From positions 1 to 64,000 of the forward strand of contig JANLFO010000007.1 in assembly GCA_024653205.1 (NCBI GenBank): a stretch of 64,000 nucleotides of DNA, given 5' to 3'. This DNA comes from Clostridia bacterium. Lineage in GTDB: Bacteria > Bacillota > DSM-521 > Neomoorellales > SLTJ01. Below are positions 34,752 through 42,542 of the stretch, piece after piece (the first letter of the stretch is position 1; each line of letters begins with the position of its first letter). A model generated the notes under the pieces. It did no database searches. It had not been told where the DNA came from and saw nothing but the letters and a program-made list of their open reading frames with translations. The position numbers and the translations under genes were made by a program.

Positions 34752-35843
34752 TTGGCCTGGGAGGCCCGAACCATCGGCTCCGAGGAAGCGTCCCGTTACG
34801 ACGCCTTCCTGGCGGCCGCTCCCAAGGGGCACATCTTGCAGAGCTACGCCTGGGGCCAGGTTAAGGCCAGGACCGGGTGGCGGCCCATCTACCTGGTGGT
34901 GGAGGAAGAGGGCCGGATCCTGGCGGCGGCCCTCCTGTTGTTCCGGCCCCTGCCGGTTGGAGACCGCGGGATCCTCTATTCGCCCCGCGGCCCGGTCATG
35001 GACATGTCCGACCGCCGCCTTTTCGATTTCCTGCTGGAGCGGGTACGGGAACTGGGCCGTGCCCACGGGGCCATACTCTGGAAGATCGATCCCGACGTGC
35101 CCCTTCCGGCTCCGGAGCTGGTGGACTACCTGCGGAGTCGGGGCTTTGTGGCCGCGGCCGGTCGCTCGGGCTTTGAGGGAACCCAGCCGCGTTGCGTATT
35201 CCGCCTGGACCTCACTCCTTCGCTGGAGGAGTTGTTGGCTGCCTTTCACCCCAAGACCCGCTACAACCTTCGGCTCGCCCGGCGCCGGGGAGTGGTGGTA
35301 AAGTCGGACTGCCGGCGGGACGATCTGGCAGTATTCTACCGTTTGCTTACCGAGACCGCGCGCCGTGACGGCTTTCTGATCCGGGGTTTCTCTTACTTCG
35401 AGGCCCTCTGGGAGGAACTGGTGCTCCGGGATTACGCCCGTCTCTTCCTGGCTTACTATGAGGGCGAGCCCATTGCCGGGGCCCTGGCCTTTACCCTGGG
35501 AACCAAAGCCTGGTACATTTACGGCGCCTCGGCCAACCGGCACCGGGAGGTCATGCCCAACTACCTCCTGCAGTGGACCATGATTTGCTGGGCCAAGGAG
35601 CGCGGTTGCACCCTCTACGATTTTCGCGGCGTTCCCCCCACCTCCGACCCCTCCCATCCCCTGCACGGCCTTTATCGGTTTAAGAGGGGCTTCTCCGCCC
35701 AATTCACGGAGTTTATCGGTGAGTACGACTTGGTGCTGTCTCCGCTCTGGTATCGCCTCTGGCGCTGGGGAGAGCCCCGGTACCGCAGTCTGGTGCGGTA
35801 TCTCGGCCGGCGCGGCGGCGGCGAAAACGAGGCCTCAGTCTAG
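34752..35843 (+). CDS. FemAB/FemX-like peptidoglycan aminoacyltransferase
   Basis: This 363-residue protein belongs to the Fem family that adds amino acids from aminoacyl-tRNA to lipid II or the wall peptide. It has a double GNAT-type fold with ILQSYAWGQVKARTGWRP near residue 28, FHPKTRYNLRLARRRGV in the middle, and LYDFRGVPPTSDPSHPLHGL followed by YRFKRGFS near the C-terminus. It starts at TTG 34752 after GGGAGGGGAG. It precedes alr, fitting a cell-wall role. The amino acid donated cannot be told. A small hairpin GCCCG/CGGGC follows pyrG upstream. Confidence 0.9.
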   Translation: MAWEARTIGSEEASRYDAFLAAAPKGHILQSYAWGQVKARTGWRPIYLVVEEEGRILAAALLLFRPLPVGDRGILYSPRGPVMDMSDRRLFDFLLERVRELGRAHGAILWKIDPDVPLPAPELVDYLRSRGFVAAAGRSGFEGTQPRCVFRLDLTPSLEELLAAFHPKTRYNLRLARRRGVVVKSDCRRDDLAVFYRLLTETARRDGFLIRGFSYFEALWEELVLRDYARLFLAYYEGEPIAGALAFTLGTKAWYIYGASANRHREVMPNYLLQWTMICWAKERGCTLYDFRGVPPTSDPSHPLHGLYRFKRGFSAQFTEFIGEYDLVLSPLWYRLWRWGEPRYRSLVRYLGRRGGGENEASV

Positions 35844-35850
35844 GGGGAAG

Positions 35851-37051
35851 ATGGGCTACGGAAGAGCTAAGAGAGCAACTGGGCCCGCGCTGGATTGAGA
35901 TCGACAGCGATGCCCTGCGGCACAACATCCGCCAGGTGAAGGGCCTGCTGGATCCTTCCTGCCGTCTTCTGGCCGTGGTAAAAGCCGACGCCTACGGATT
36001 CGGGGCGGTGGAAGCGGCCCGGGTGGCGGTGGAAGCCGGGGCGGCCATGCTGGGAGTTACCCTGGTGGAGGAAGCCCTGGAGCTGAGGGCCCACGGTATT
36101 AGCACCCCGATCCTGGTATTTGCGCCGCCCCTTCCCCAGGAGGTGGGTGCGGTGGTGGCGGCAGAACTCACCCCTACGGTTACAGATCCGGCCACCGCTC
36201 GGGCCCTGGCCCGGGAGGTCCGGAACCTGGGGAAAAGGATTAGGGTGCACGTAAAAGTGGATTCCGGGCTGGGACGGCTGGGGGTACGACCGGAGAACCT
36301 GCGACCGCTTCTCCGGGAACTGGCCTTGCTGCCGGAACTGGAGGTGGAAGGGCTGTACTCGCACCTGGACCCCCATCCCCGCCGGGCTCGCGAACAGGTC
36401 CGGGCCTTTGTGCGGGCTCGGGAGGTGGCGGTTGAAGAGGGCTGGCAAATACCGCTTTACCACCTCTGTAGCAGTTCCGGCGTGCTGCGCTATCCCCACC
36501 TGCATCTGGATATGGTGCGGGTAGGCACCCTGCTGTACGGCCAGTGGCCGGCCGGCGTGCCGCGAAGACTCGACTTGCGTGACCCCTGGCAGTTGAGGGC
36601 TCGCCTGCTTCAGGTTAAGGAGGTTCCGCCGGGCAGTCGGGTGGGCTACGGTCGGGGAGGCGTGCTCAGGCGCCGGGCCCGCTTGGGGGTGGTGGCCCTG
36701 GGTTGGGCCGACGGGCTGGGAATGATGCCGGAGCGGGCTCCGGAAAACTGGTGGGAATTGGCGGTACAGGTCGGGCGCCTGCTGCTGGCCAGGGGCGGCG
36801 GCTACCGGGGCAACGTCGGGGCGGAGCTGGACGGTCGGCCTCTGCGCCTGGTGGGCAGGCCCAGCATGCAGCTGAGCGTCTTCGATCTCACAGCCGCCGA
36901 GGGCGCCCTTGCCGGGCAAGAGGTGAGGATCTCGGGTTTGCGGCGTACCGCCGCCGCATGGCGACTGCCCAGGCTCTATCTGTGCGGAGGCCGGGCCTAC
37001 CGGCTTCGTACCGCTACGGGTTGGGTGGAAATCGGGGAGGAGGAAAGGTGA
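35851..37051 (+). pseudogene. alr: Alanine racemase with apparent +1 frameshift at its start
   Basis: The body encodes a full PLP racemase: WIEIDSDALRHNIRQVKGLL, then the PLP-Lys motif VVKADAYGFGAVEAA, a C-terminal domain with VRVGTLLYGQWPAG, and the catalytic-Tyr region RVGYGRGG. The conserved N-terminal frame has no ATG, GTG or TTG between FemAB's end and GTG 35936. An ATG at 35851 lies one base out of frame. Removing one G from its ATGGG run would give MATEELREQLGPRWIEID, a normal start. It is therefore a sequencing error, a true frameshift, or a gene using the late GTG 35936, which would lose a conserved strand. Alr makes D-alanine for peptidoglycan. Confidence 0.75.
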
Positions 37052-37986
37052 GGCGTATGCGTAAGGGCTGGTTGGGCGGCCTGATCATTGTGGTCGCGGT
37101 AGTGGTGGTATGGTTGGCAACCTTATGGCTCTCACCCCGGGGAGAAGGGAGGGCGACCGGGGGTGAGGTGGGTTTGGTGCGTATTGAGGGCACCATTGTC
37201 GACGGTAGGGAGACCGGCGGTATCTTTGGCGCGATGTCCGGCGCCGAGACTATCAGCGAGCAGCTTCATGAGGCCCGCCGGGATCCGCGGATCAGGGCGG
37301 TGGTGCTGCGGATCAACAGTCCCGGGGGAAGTGCGGCCGCCTGTCACGAAATCGCGGCCGCCCTGGGAGCCCTTCGCGGCGACGGCAAGCCGGTGGTGGC
37401 CTTCTTGGGGGAGACTGCCGCCTCCGGTGCCTACTGGCTGGCTTCTCAGGCCGACCGCATAGTGGCCACTCCGGCCACTCTGACCGGCAGTATCGGCGTG
37501 ATAATGGAGCTGCAGAACCTCCGCGGCCTAATGGATAAGTTGGGTATACAGGTGGAGGTAATAAAGAGCGGGGCGCACAAGGACATGGGAGCCGGTTGGC
37601 GGGCGCTCACTTCTGAGGAGAGGCGGCTGTTGCAGGACATGGTAGACGATATTTACCGGCAGTTCGTTCAGGTGGTCAGCGAGGGTCGGGGTCTGCCTGA
37701 GGCCAAGGTATTGGAGCTGGCAGACGGTTCCTTGTTTACCGGCCGCCAGGCGCTGGAGAAAGGACTGGTGGATGAGCTGGGCGATTACGAACTCGCCTTG
37801 CGCCGGGCCCGGGAACTGGCTGGCCTTCCCGCCGGAGCGCCGGTGCGGGCTCTGGCCCGGCCGAGCCCTTGGGAGTGGCTGCGTTCGAGCCTGGATACCG
37901 CCTACTCTGACCGCTACCGCTTGTTTGCCCCCGGGCTGTGGCTAATAGCCCCGGCCCTGGTGCCCTGGGAGGGTGGTGGAGCGTGA
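37048..37986 (+). CDS. sppA: Signal peptide peptidase SppA
   Basis: This S49-family membrane serine protease degrades signal peptides. One N-terminal membrane segment lies at about residues 9-27. The domain has VLRINSPGGSAAACHEIAAA, the nucleophile Ser in TAASGAYWLASQADRIVA and the general-base Lys in IKSGAHKDMG. Length is 312 residues from GTG 37048, which overlaps the alr stop by three bases; ATG 37057 is an alternative. It is followed with a GTGA overlap by a Yip1-like gene. Confidence 0.95.
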   Translation: MRRMRKGWLGGLIIVVAVVVVWLATLWLSPRGEGRATGGEVGLVRIEGTIVDGRETGGIFGAMSGAETISEQLHEARRDPRIRAVVLRINSPGGSAAACHEIAAALGALRGDGKPVVAFLGETAASGAYWLASQADRIVATPATLTGSIGVIMELQNLRGLMDKLGIQVEVIKSGAHKDMGAGWRALTSEERRLLQDMVDDIYRQFVQVVSEGRGLPEAKVLELADGSLFTGRQALEKGLVDELGDYELALRRARELAGLPAGAPVRALARPSPWEWLRSSLDTAYSDRYRLFAPGLWLIAPALVPWEGGGA

Positions 37987-38597
37987 AGGAGCTACTGGAA
38001 CTCGTTTTTCTGATCTTTGCCCGGCCCAGAAGCGCCTTGCGGCGCATTAGGGAGGGCGTGCCCTGGTGGTGGCCGGTGGTGGTGTTTTGTCTGGTGCAGC
38101 TTTTTACCCAGAGCGTTGGCCTGGCGACCGGGATCGGGGACCTCTCGGGAGACCTGGGCGGGGCTTCTTCCCCGCTTGCCGAAACCGTGGCGCGGCAGGC
38201 GTGGGTGTTGGGCGTGCCTTTGGCCCTGACATACTGGTTTTCAAAGGCGGCGATATGGCATCTTCTGGCCGAGTTTCTGGGCGGAAGAGGAAGTGGGTCG
38301 GCACTTTTTTCCTGCTTAGGGTTTGCCAGCGTGCCGCTACTGGTCGGCTACGGGGTGGCGGGAGTGTTGGGAACGGCGGGAGCCGCGTTCGGAGCAGGGG
38401 CCTGGTTTTTCTGTTTGCTGGCCGGGATCTGGGTGCTCATACTGGAGGTCTTGGCCCTGCAAGAAGTGTACTCCCTGTCCGGGAGCCGGGCTTTGGCCGT
38501 GGTGGCCATACCTTTGGTCGTCCTGGTGGTGCTGGTACTCATCGGTGTGGCGCTGTTGGCGCCCGCCGTTCCGGAGCTGTTCGGCGAAATGCACTGA
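37983..38597 (+). CDS. Yip1-family membrane protein
   Basis: This 204-residue integral membrane protein has about five hydrophobic segments: WWWPVVVFCLVQLF, VLGVPLALTYWFSKAAIW, LGFASVPLLVGYGVAGVLG, AWFFCLLAGIWVLILEVLAL and a last AVVAIPLVVLVVLVLIGVA. The beginning (ELVFLIFARPRSALRRI) matches Yip1-domain proteins of Firmicutes, whose role is unknown. GTG 37983 overlaps the sppA stop, so the two are coupled. Confidence 0.78.
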   Translation: MKELLELVFLIFARPRSALRRIREGVPWWWPVVVFCLVQLFTQSVGLATGIGDLSGDLGGASSPLAETVARQAWVLGVPLALTYWFSKAAIWHLLAEFLGGRGSGSALFSCLGFASVPLLVGYGVAGVLGTAGAAFGAGAWFFCLLAGIWVLILEVLALQEVYSLSGSRALAVVAIPLVVLVVLVLIGVALLAPAVPELFGEMH

Positions 38598-38641
38598 GAG
38601 ACCGAGTAGCGGATCGGCAATTGAAACGTCTTCGGCGGCAT

Positions 38642-38670
38642 TTAAGACCCCCTTCCCGACATGTTAGACT
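38642..38670 (+). promoter_or_regulatory. Predicted promoter of the histidine kinase operon
   Basis: TTAAGA (38642-38647) is separated by 17 bases from TAGACT (38665-38670), with TG one base before the -10. Transcription would begin near 38677, about 18 bases before the first gene of the three-gene signalling operon. Confidence 0.5.
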
Positions 38671-38677
38671 CGGGAAG
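38652..38677 (+). promoter_or_regulatory. Inverted repeat overlapping the promoter, possible operator
   Basis: CTTCCCGA (38652-38659) and TCGGGAAG (38670-38677) form a perfect eight-base inverted repeat with ten bases between. It covers the -10 element and the start point. It could be a repressor or autoregulator site. As RNA it could also fold, but it has no T-run and is a poor terminator. Confidence 0.45.
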
Positions 38678-38694
38678 CAGGAATTGCGCAGGAC

Positions 38695-39207
38695 GTGCCG
38701 TATATAGAGGAGTGGGAATTGTTGGATCACATGCCCTTACCTGCGCTCTTTCTACAATCCATCCCCGAGGGCGTAGTATTGATCAGCCTCGGCCTGGTCC
38801 TGGTCGGCGTCCGGCCGCGGCCGGTGCCGGTAGCGGTGGTGGCCGCGGCCGAAAGCGTTGCTCTATATTTCATCCGAATCCTTCCCCTTCCCTTCGGGGT
38901 GCATACGGTTGTGGCCGTAGCCTTGATTGCGGTCGGCCTGAGGGCGGTGGCAGGGCTGGCATGGTGGCGGGCGCTGGCGGCGTCGGTGGCGGGCACCAGT
39001 CTTCTGGTGGTCACGGAAGGGCTGTGCCTGCCGGTAGTGACGCAGCTTTTCGGTGTGCGCGCGGAGACGGTCCTGGCTACACTCTGGCTACGGGTGGTCT
39101 TTCCCCTCCCCTACGAGGCGGTCCTGGCGCTGGTGGGGTGGTGGTGTTGGCGCCGCAGGTGGTCGCTGTTTCCCCGGGAGGAGGGCGGCAGCGGGGATCT
39201 AGTCTAG
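38695..39207 (+). CDS. Unrecognised multi-pass membrane protein
   Basis: I do not recognise this 170-residue protein. It has five to six hydrophobic segments, for example EGVVLISLGLVLVGV, VAVVAAAESVALYFI, HTVVAVALIAVGLRAVAGL, WRALAASVAGTSLLVV and YEAVLALVGWWCW, and a short charged C-terminal tail. GTG 38695 is the first start, and TTG 38719 and ATG 38731 are alternatives. It stands 12 bases before a histidine kinase gene and may be its membrane sensor partner or signal exporter. That role is inferred from context only. Confidence 0.65.
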   Translation: MPYIEEWELLDHMPLPALFLQSIPEGVVLISLGLVLVGVRPRPVPVAVVAAAESVALYFIRILPLPFGVHTVVAVALIAVGLRAVAGLAWWRALAASVAGTSLLVVTEGLCLPVVTQLFGVRAETVLATLWLRVVFPLPYEAVLALVGWWCWRRRWSLFPREEGGSGDLV

Positions 39208-39219
39208 GGGGAGGGACGA

Positions 39220-40179
39220 GTGGCAGGTCAGAAAGGGATTCCGACCGGACAGAAGACCGCGTTTTGGCTGGTAGGTTTGATCCTTTTGCAGGGCTTGTTC
39301 GTGGGGCTCAGCAATCTGGCGCAATACCTCAGGCCTCTGTTTCCAACCTTCGGCGGCGGTTGTTGGCAGATCATCCAGGCAGCCCTGGCGGCGGCGACGG
39401 TGGTATCGGCCCTGGTTGTAGCCCGGCGGCTGGCACAGGCCGCCTACCGGGAAGGAGAGGCGCAAACCCAGGCCGCGCAGATTGCCAGTCTTAGCGAACT
39501 GCTTCGGGCCCTGCGGGCACAGCGCCACGACTTTGTGAATCACGTGCAGGCACTTTACGGGTTGCTGGAGGAAGGGGAAGTAGAAGAAGCCCGCCGTTAC
39601 CTGCATTCCGTTTACGGTGAGGTGCGGCAGGCCAGCCAGATCCTGGCCCTGGGTGAGCCCGCGGTTATCGCCCTGGTACAGGCCAAAATCGGCCAAGCCG
39701 AGGCCAAAGGTATCCGGCTCACGGTACGGGCAGACCCGGAGTTCCGCTACCTGCCGGTGCCTACCAATGATCTGAACCGCATAATAGGCAATCTTCTAGA
39801 TAATGCCCTTGAGGCTGTAGAGGGTGAGGAGGAGCCCCGCCGGCGGTGGGCGGAGCTGGAGTTATCGGTAGAAACGACCGGCTTCTGTATATCCGTAACC
39901 AACGCCGGAGAGATTTCGGCCGAAGTGCTTCCCCACCTCTTTCGGCCGGGTTTCACCACCAAGGCCGGGGACCATCAGGGTCTGGGTCTGTTCACCGTGA
40001 AGAATCTGGCCGCCCGCTATGGGGGCGACCTGGAGATGGAGAGCGGCCGGGGCAAAACGGTTTTCAGAGTAACCTTCTCCACTGCATTGGTGCGAGGCCG
40101 GGCCGGGCGAGTTCCCCCGGCGGGAGGTGCGCCTTCGGCACCGGCGGGGAACGAGAGACGGCGAAAGTTCCTGATTTAA
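39220..40179 (+). CDS. Spo0B-type sensor histidine kinase
   Basis: Two N-terminal membrane segments (about residues 13-35 and 50-70) lead to a Spo0B-like dimerisation helix with the phospho-acceptor in RAQRHDFVNHVQALYGLLEE (His about 103). An ATPase domain follows, with DLNRIIGNLLDNALEAV (N box) and DHQGLGLFTVKNLAARYGG (G box). There is no large extracellular sensor. The last 30 residues are a GC-rich, Pro/Gly/Ala/Arg-rich tail beyond the usual end of the domain. It pairs with the LytTR regulator downstream. GTG start. Confidence 0.9.
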   Translation: MAGQKGIPTGQKTAFWLVGLILLQGLFVGLSNLAQYLRPLFPTFGGGCWQIIQAALAAATVVSALVVARRLAQAAYREGEAQTQAAQIASLSELLRALRAQRHDFVNHVQALYGLLEEGEVEEARRYLHSVYGEVRQASQILALGEPAVIALVQAKIGQAEAKGIRLTVRADPEFRYLPVPTNDLNRIIGNLLDNALEAVEGEEEPRRRWAELELSVETTGFCISVTNAGEISAEVLPHLFRPGFTTKAGDHQGLGLFTVKNLAARYGGDLEMESGRGKTVFRVTFSTALVRGRAGRVPPAGGAPSAPAGNERRRKFLI

Positions 40180-40338
40180 CCTAGGTGGTCTTCCTCTCCC
40201 TGGGTGGGGCGGCGGGACGCAGCGGGCGGCCTGCCGCCCGTTTTCCTCGAGAGCGGCCGGTTTTCGAGGCGGGCTCCAAAGCGAGACCCGGGCCGGTACC
40301 GGAAGGAGGCCGGGGTGGGGGAACGGGAGGGAAGGCGG

Positions 40339-41085
40339 TTGCCCCTACGCATCCTGATCGTGGACGACAATCCTGGGGCGAGGGCCCTTTTGCGCCGCTG
40401 TGCCCGCGAGGTGGAGGGTGTGGAGGTGGTAGGCGAGGCCGCCACCGGCGAAGAGGCCCTGCTCAGGGTCCGGGAGACCCGTCCGGATGTGCTTTTCCTG
40501 GATGTCGATATGCCGGATGTGGACGGTCTGGCCGTAGCCCGGCGGTTGGTGGAAGAATACAACGATCTCTATCTGGTATTTGTTACCGCTTACCCCGAAC
40601 ACGCTCTGGAAGCCTTCGAGGTGTACGCCTACGACTACATAGTAAAACCGATAGACGAGAGTCGGGTAAAAAGGACGCTCGGTCGCCTTCGGGAACACCT
40701 GCAACCTGCCAACGCCGAATTTGCCCTTGGTGAGTTGGTGGCCGCCTTCCGTCGCTCTAATCAATTGCTGGTAAGAAACGGCCGGGAGTTGGTGTTTATC
40801 GATCTGGATAGCATAATCTTTCTGGCGCGAGAGGGGCGCAAGACCGTAATCTATACTAAAGACGGTCGGTACGAGACCGGCGAATCCTTGAGCGAGATCG
40901 AGCAGAGATTGAACCCGCATATTTTCTTCCGGTCGCACAAGTCTTTCATAGTGAACCTTAACCTGATCGAAAGGCTGGTACCCTGGGCCAACGGATCTTA
41001 CCTGATTAAGTTTCGTTATACCAGCTACGACGCGGTGCTGTCCCGGCACCAGGCCCGGGCTCTCATCGAGCGGAGCCGGAGCTGA
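40339..41085 (+). CDS. LytTR-family response regulator
   Basis: A receiver domain (about residues 1-120) has the acidic pocket ILIVDDN, the phospho-acceptor in LFLDVDMPDVDG (Asp about 55) and the Lys of DYIVKPID. A C-terminal LytTR DNA-binding domain follows, with LVFIDLDSIIFLAREGRKTV and FFRSHKSFIVNLNLIERL. TTG 40339 lies eight bases after GGGAGG and gives 248 residues. The frame is open further upstream, but the earlier part is not receiver-like. LytTR regulators usually bind direct repeats upstream of envelope or peptide-signal genes. Confidence 0.92.
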   Translation: MPLRILIVDDNPGARALLRRCAREVEGVEVVGEAATGEEALLRVRETRPDVLFLDVDMPDVDGLAVARRLVEEYNDLYLVFVTAYPEHALEAFEVYAYDYIVKPIDESRVKRTLGRLREHLQPANAEFALGELVAAFRRSNQLLVRNGRELVFIDLDSIIFLAREGRKTVIYTKDGRYETGESLSEIEQRLNPHIFFRSHKSFIVNLNLIERLVPWANGSYLIKFRYTSYDAVLSRHQARALIERSRS

Positions 41086-41145
41086 AGACCGTATGCCGGG
41101 ACGGGGGTATCGGCGCTTTCCCCGGTGGCCCGGTACTGCCGAGTA

Positions 41146-41180
41146 CCAAGGCTTCGCGCAACAAAGCCTTGGGTTGTTTG
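41146..41180 (+). terminator. Stem-loop after the LytTR regulator gene
   Basis: CCAAGGCTT (41146-41154) pairs perfectly with AAGCCTTGG (41164-41172) around a nine-base loop, followed by GTTGTTTG. The T-tail is imperfect. It lies 60 bases after the LytTR stop. The remainder of the 266-base gap to the next gene holds a GGAGGGCC...GGGCC stretch and a small CGGGTC/GACCCG palindrome but no supported gene. Confidence 0.5.
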
Positions 41181-41354
41181 CCTGGGGGAGCGAACGGACG
41201 GTAGGAGGGGGGAGCAGACCGGACGCAAGGTAAACCGGAGGGCCTTTGGTGTCGGGCCTTTTGCGCCTGCCTTCACCAGCGGAGCGGAGCGGAGGGTCAG
41301 GAGACTCCAAGCGCACGGGTCGGGCATGACCCGCGCCGCCGAGGTGAGGGTTTG

Positions 41355-41774
41355 GTGATAGGGATACAGGTCAAGGCGGGGGCCGCCAAACCCGCCATTC
41401 TGGTAGTTGACGACCAGCCGGCAATTCGGCAACTGCTCTTTGAAGCCCTGCAGGATGACCGGTGGGAGGTGAGATTGGCCTCGGGCGCCTTCGAGGCGCT
41501 TCAGCAAGTGGCCTGCGACCCACCGACCCTGGCGATTATCGATTTGCGCCTGCCGGGTATGAGCGGCCTGGAACTCCTGCGAGAGATGAGGAAGCTGGAG
41601 TACCGGGGAGAGGTTCTAGTACTTTCGGCCTACAGCGATACCGACCTCCTGGCCGAAGCCAGAGCCCTGGGCGCAAGTTACTGGCTGACCAAGCCCTTTG
41701 ATCTGGACGATCTGCAGAGCCTGGTCGAAGAAGTAATGTTCGGCCGGCAAGAGAGGAGCGAACTTCTGTCCTAG
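41355..41774 (+). CDS. spo0F: Spo0F-like single-domain response regulator
   Basis: This is a 139-residue stand-alone receiver domain with ILVVDDQPAIRQLL, the phospho-acceptor in AIIDLRLPGMSGLELL (Asp about 63), the switch residues in VLVLSAYSD, and the Lys of YWLTKPFDLDDL. It has no output domain. In sporulating Firmicutes spo0F is next to fba and a transaldolase gene, as here, which supports Spo0F identity in the phosphorelay to Spo0A. GTG 41355 has better spacing than TTG 41352. An intrinsic terminator follows. Confidence 0.82.
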   Translation: MIGIQVKAGAAKPAILVVDDQPAIRQLLFEALQDDRWEVRLASGAFEALQQVACDPPTLAIIDLRLPGMSGLELLREMRKLEYRGEVLVLSAYSDTDLLAEARALGASYWLTKPFDLDDLQSLVEEVMFGRQERSELLS

Positions 41775-41800
41775 GTTCCACCGACGGTGGAACTTTTTTT
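41775..41800 (+). terminator. Intrinsic terminator after spo0F
   Basis: GTTCCACC (41775-41782) and GGTGGAAC (41786-41793) form a perfect eight-base stem with a GAC loop, followed by seven T. It begins right after the spo0F stop codon. Confidence 0.9.
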
Positions 41801-41864
41801 CCCACGGCAGGAATAGAGCCTGGGGCCAGCGAAAACATAGGTTCTTGGAGGGGGCTCCCGGGCG

Positions 41865-42536
41865 ATGATCATTCCTGTCGTTAGTTTTATGGCCATCAGG
41901 TGTCCTTCCTGCGGGCGTTTGCAGATAAGGCCGCTTTCCCTTCCGGCCTGCCGCCACGGCCAGGAGGTAACAATAGACTGTTGTTGCCAGGCACCTCTTT
42001 TTTCTTATGCTCTGGGCGAGGAACGCAGTTTTCGCATCCTGCTTCACTGCCTGCTTTGCGAGGGTATCCACTCGGTTTCCGTTTCTCTCAAGCAACTGGC
42101 CGATCACGCGGTGGTACCCATAACCTGTGAGGTCGCCGCCAGCGAGGTGGCGTATATAGGGCCCAAGGACCGGCTACGGAGCACAACCCGGGTACAGGAG
42201 CGGCGGCTGCGGGAGTTGATCCGCGACCTGGGTAAAGGTAATTACTTTAGTAATCCCGAAGTAATGTACCGGGTGTTACAGCATCTTCACCAGCTGGCCC
42301 TTTCCGGAAGACTTTACTGCCATTGCGGTAATAATGATATTGAGGTGGAGATTTTCCCGGACCATCTGGAGCTGCACTGTCCGGAATGCGAGGCCACCGG
42401 TTCGGTAATGGCGGAAAGCCGGGAAGACTTGACGGCGCTAAAGAAGATTCGGGAGATCGAGCTGGTGGGTCATGGCTTTCGTTGTCGCCGCGCCTCCAGA
42501 AACCCCGGCTCCCCGGGTCATTCCAGCAAGAAATAG
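41865..42536 (+). CDS. Unrecognised Cys-rich, probable zinc-ribbon protein
   Basis: I do not recognise this 223-residue soluble protein. The N-terminal half has CPSCGRL, DCCCQAP and HCLLCEGIH. The C-terminal half has YCHCGNN and HCPECEA. This suggests two zinc-ribbon modules joined by a helical segment (about residues 100-145, with RVQERRLRELIRDLGKGN). No catalytic motif is seen. It lies between spo0F and fba. Nucleic-acid or protein binding is a guess from the ribbons. ATG 41865 follows GGAGGGGG at ten bases; ATG 41889 is the alternative. Confidence 0.7.
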   Translation: MIIPVVSFMAIRCPSCGRLQIRPLSLPACRHGQEVTIDCCCQAPLFSYALGEERSFRILLHCLLCEGIHSVSVSLKQLADHAVVPITCEVAASEVAYIGPKDRLRSTTRVQERRLRELIRDLGKGNYFSNPEVMYRVLQHLHQLALSGRLYCHCGNNDIEVEIFPDHLELHCPECEATGSVMAESREDLTALKKIREIELVGHGFRCRRASRNPGSPGHSSKK

Positions 42537-42542
42537 GGGTAG

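Noticed and set aside
33684-35702. Minus-strand open frame of about 672 codons opposite pyrG and the FemAB gene
   Set aside because: Shadow of two clear + strand genes. No ribosome binding site or protein-like pattern.
35936-37051. alr starting at GTG 35936 as a normal gene
   Set aside because: This would drop the conserved WIEIDSDALRHNIRQ strand before the PLP lysine, and no good ribosome binding site precedes it. A +1 frameshift near 35851 explains the sequence better.
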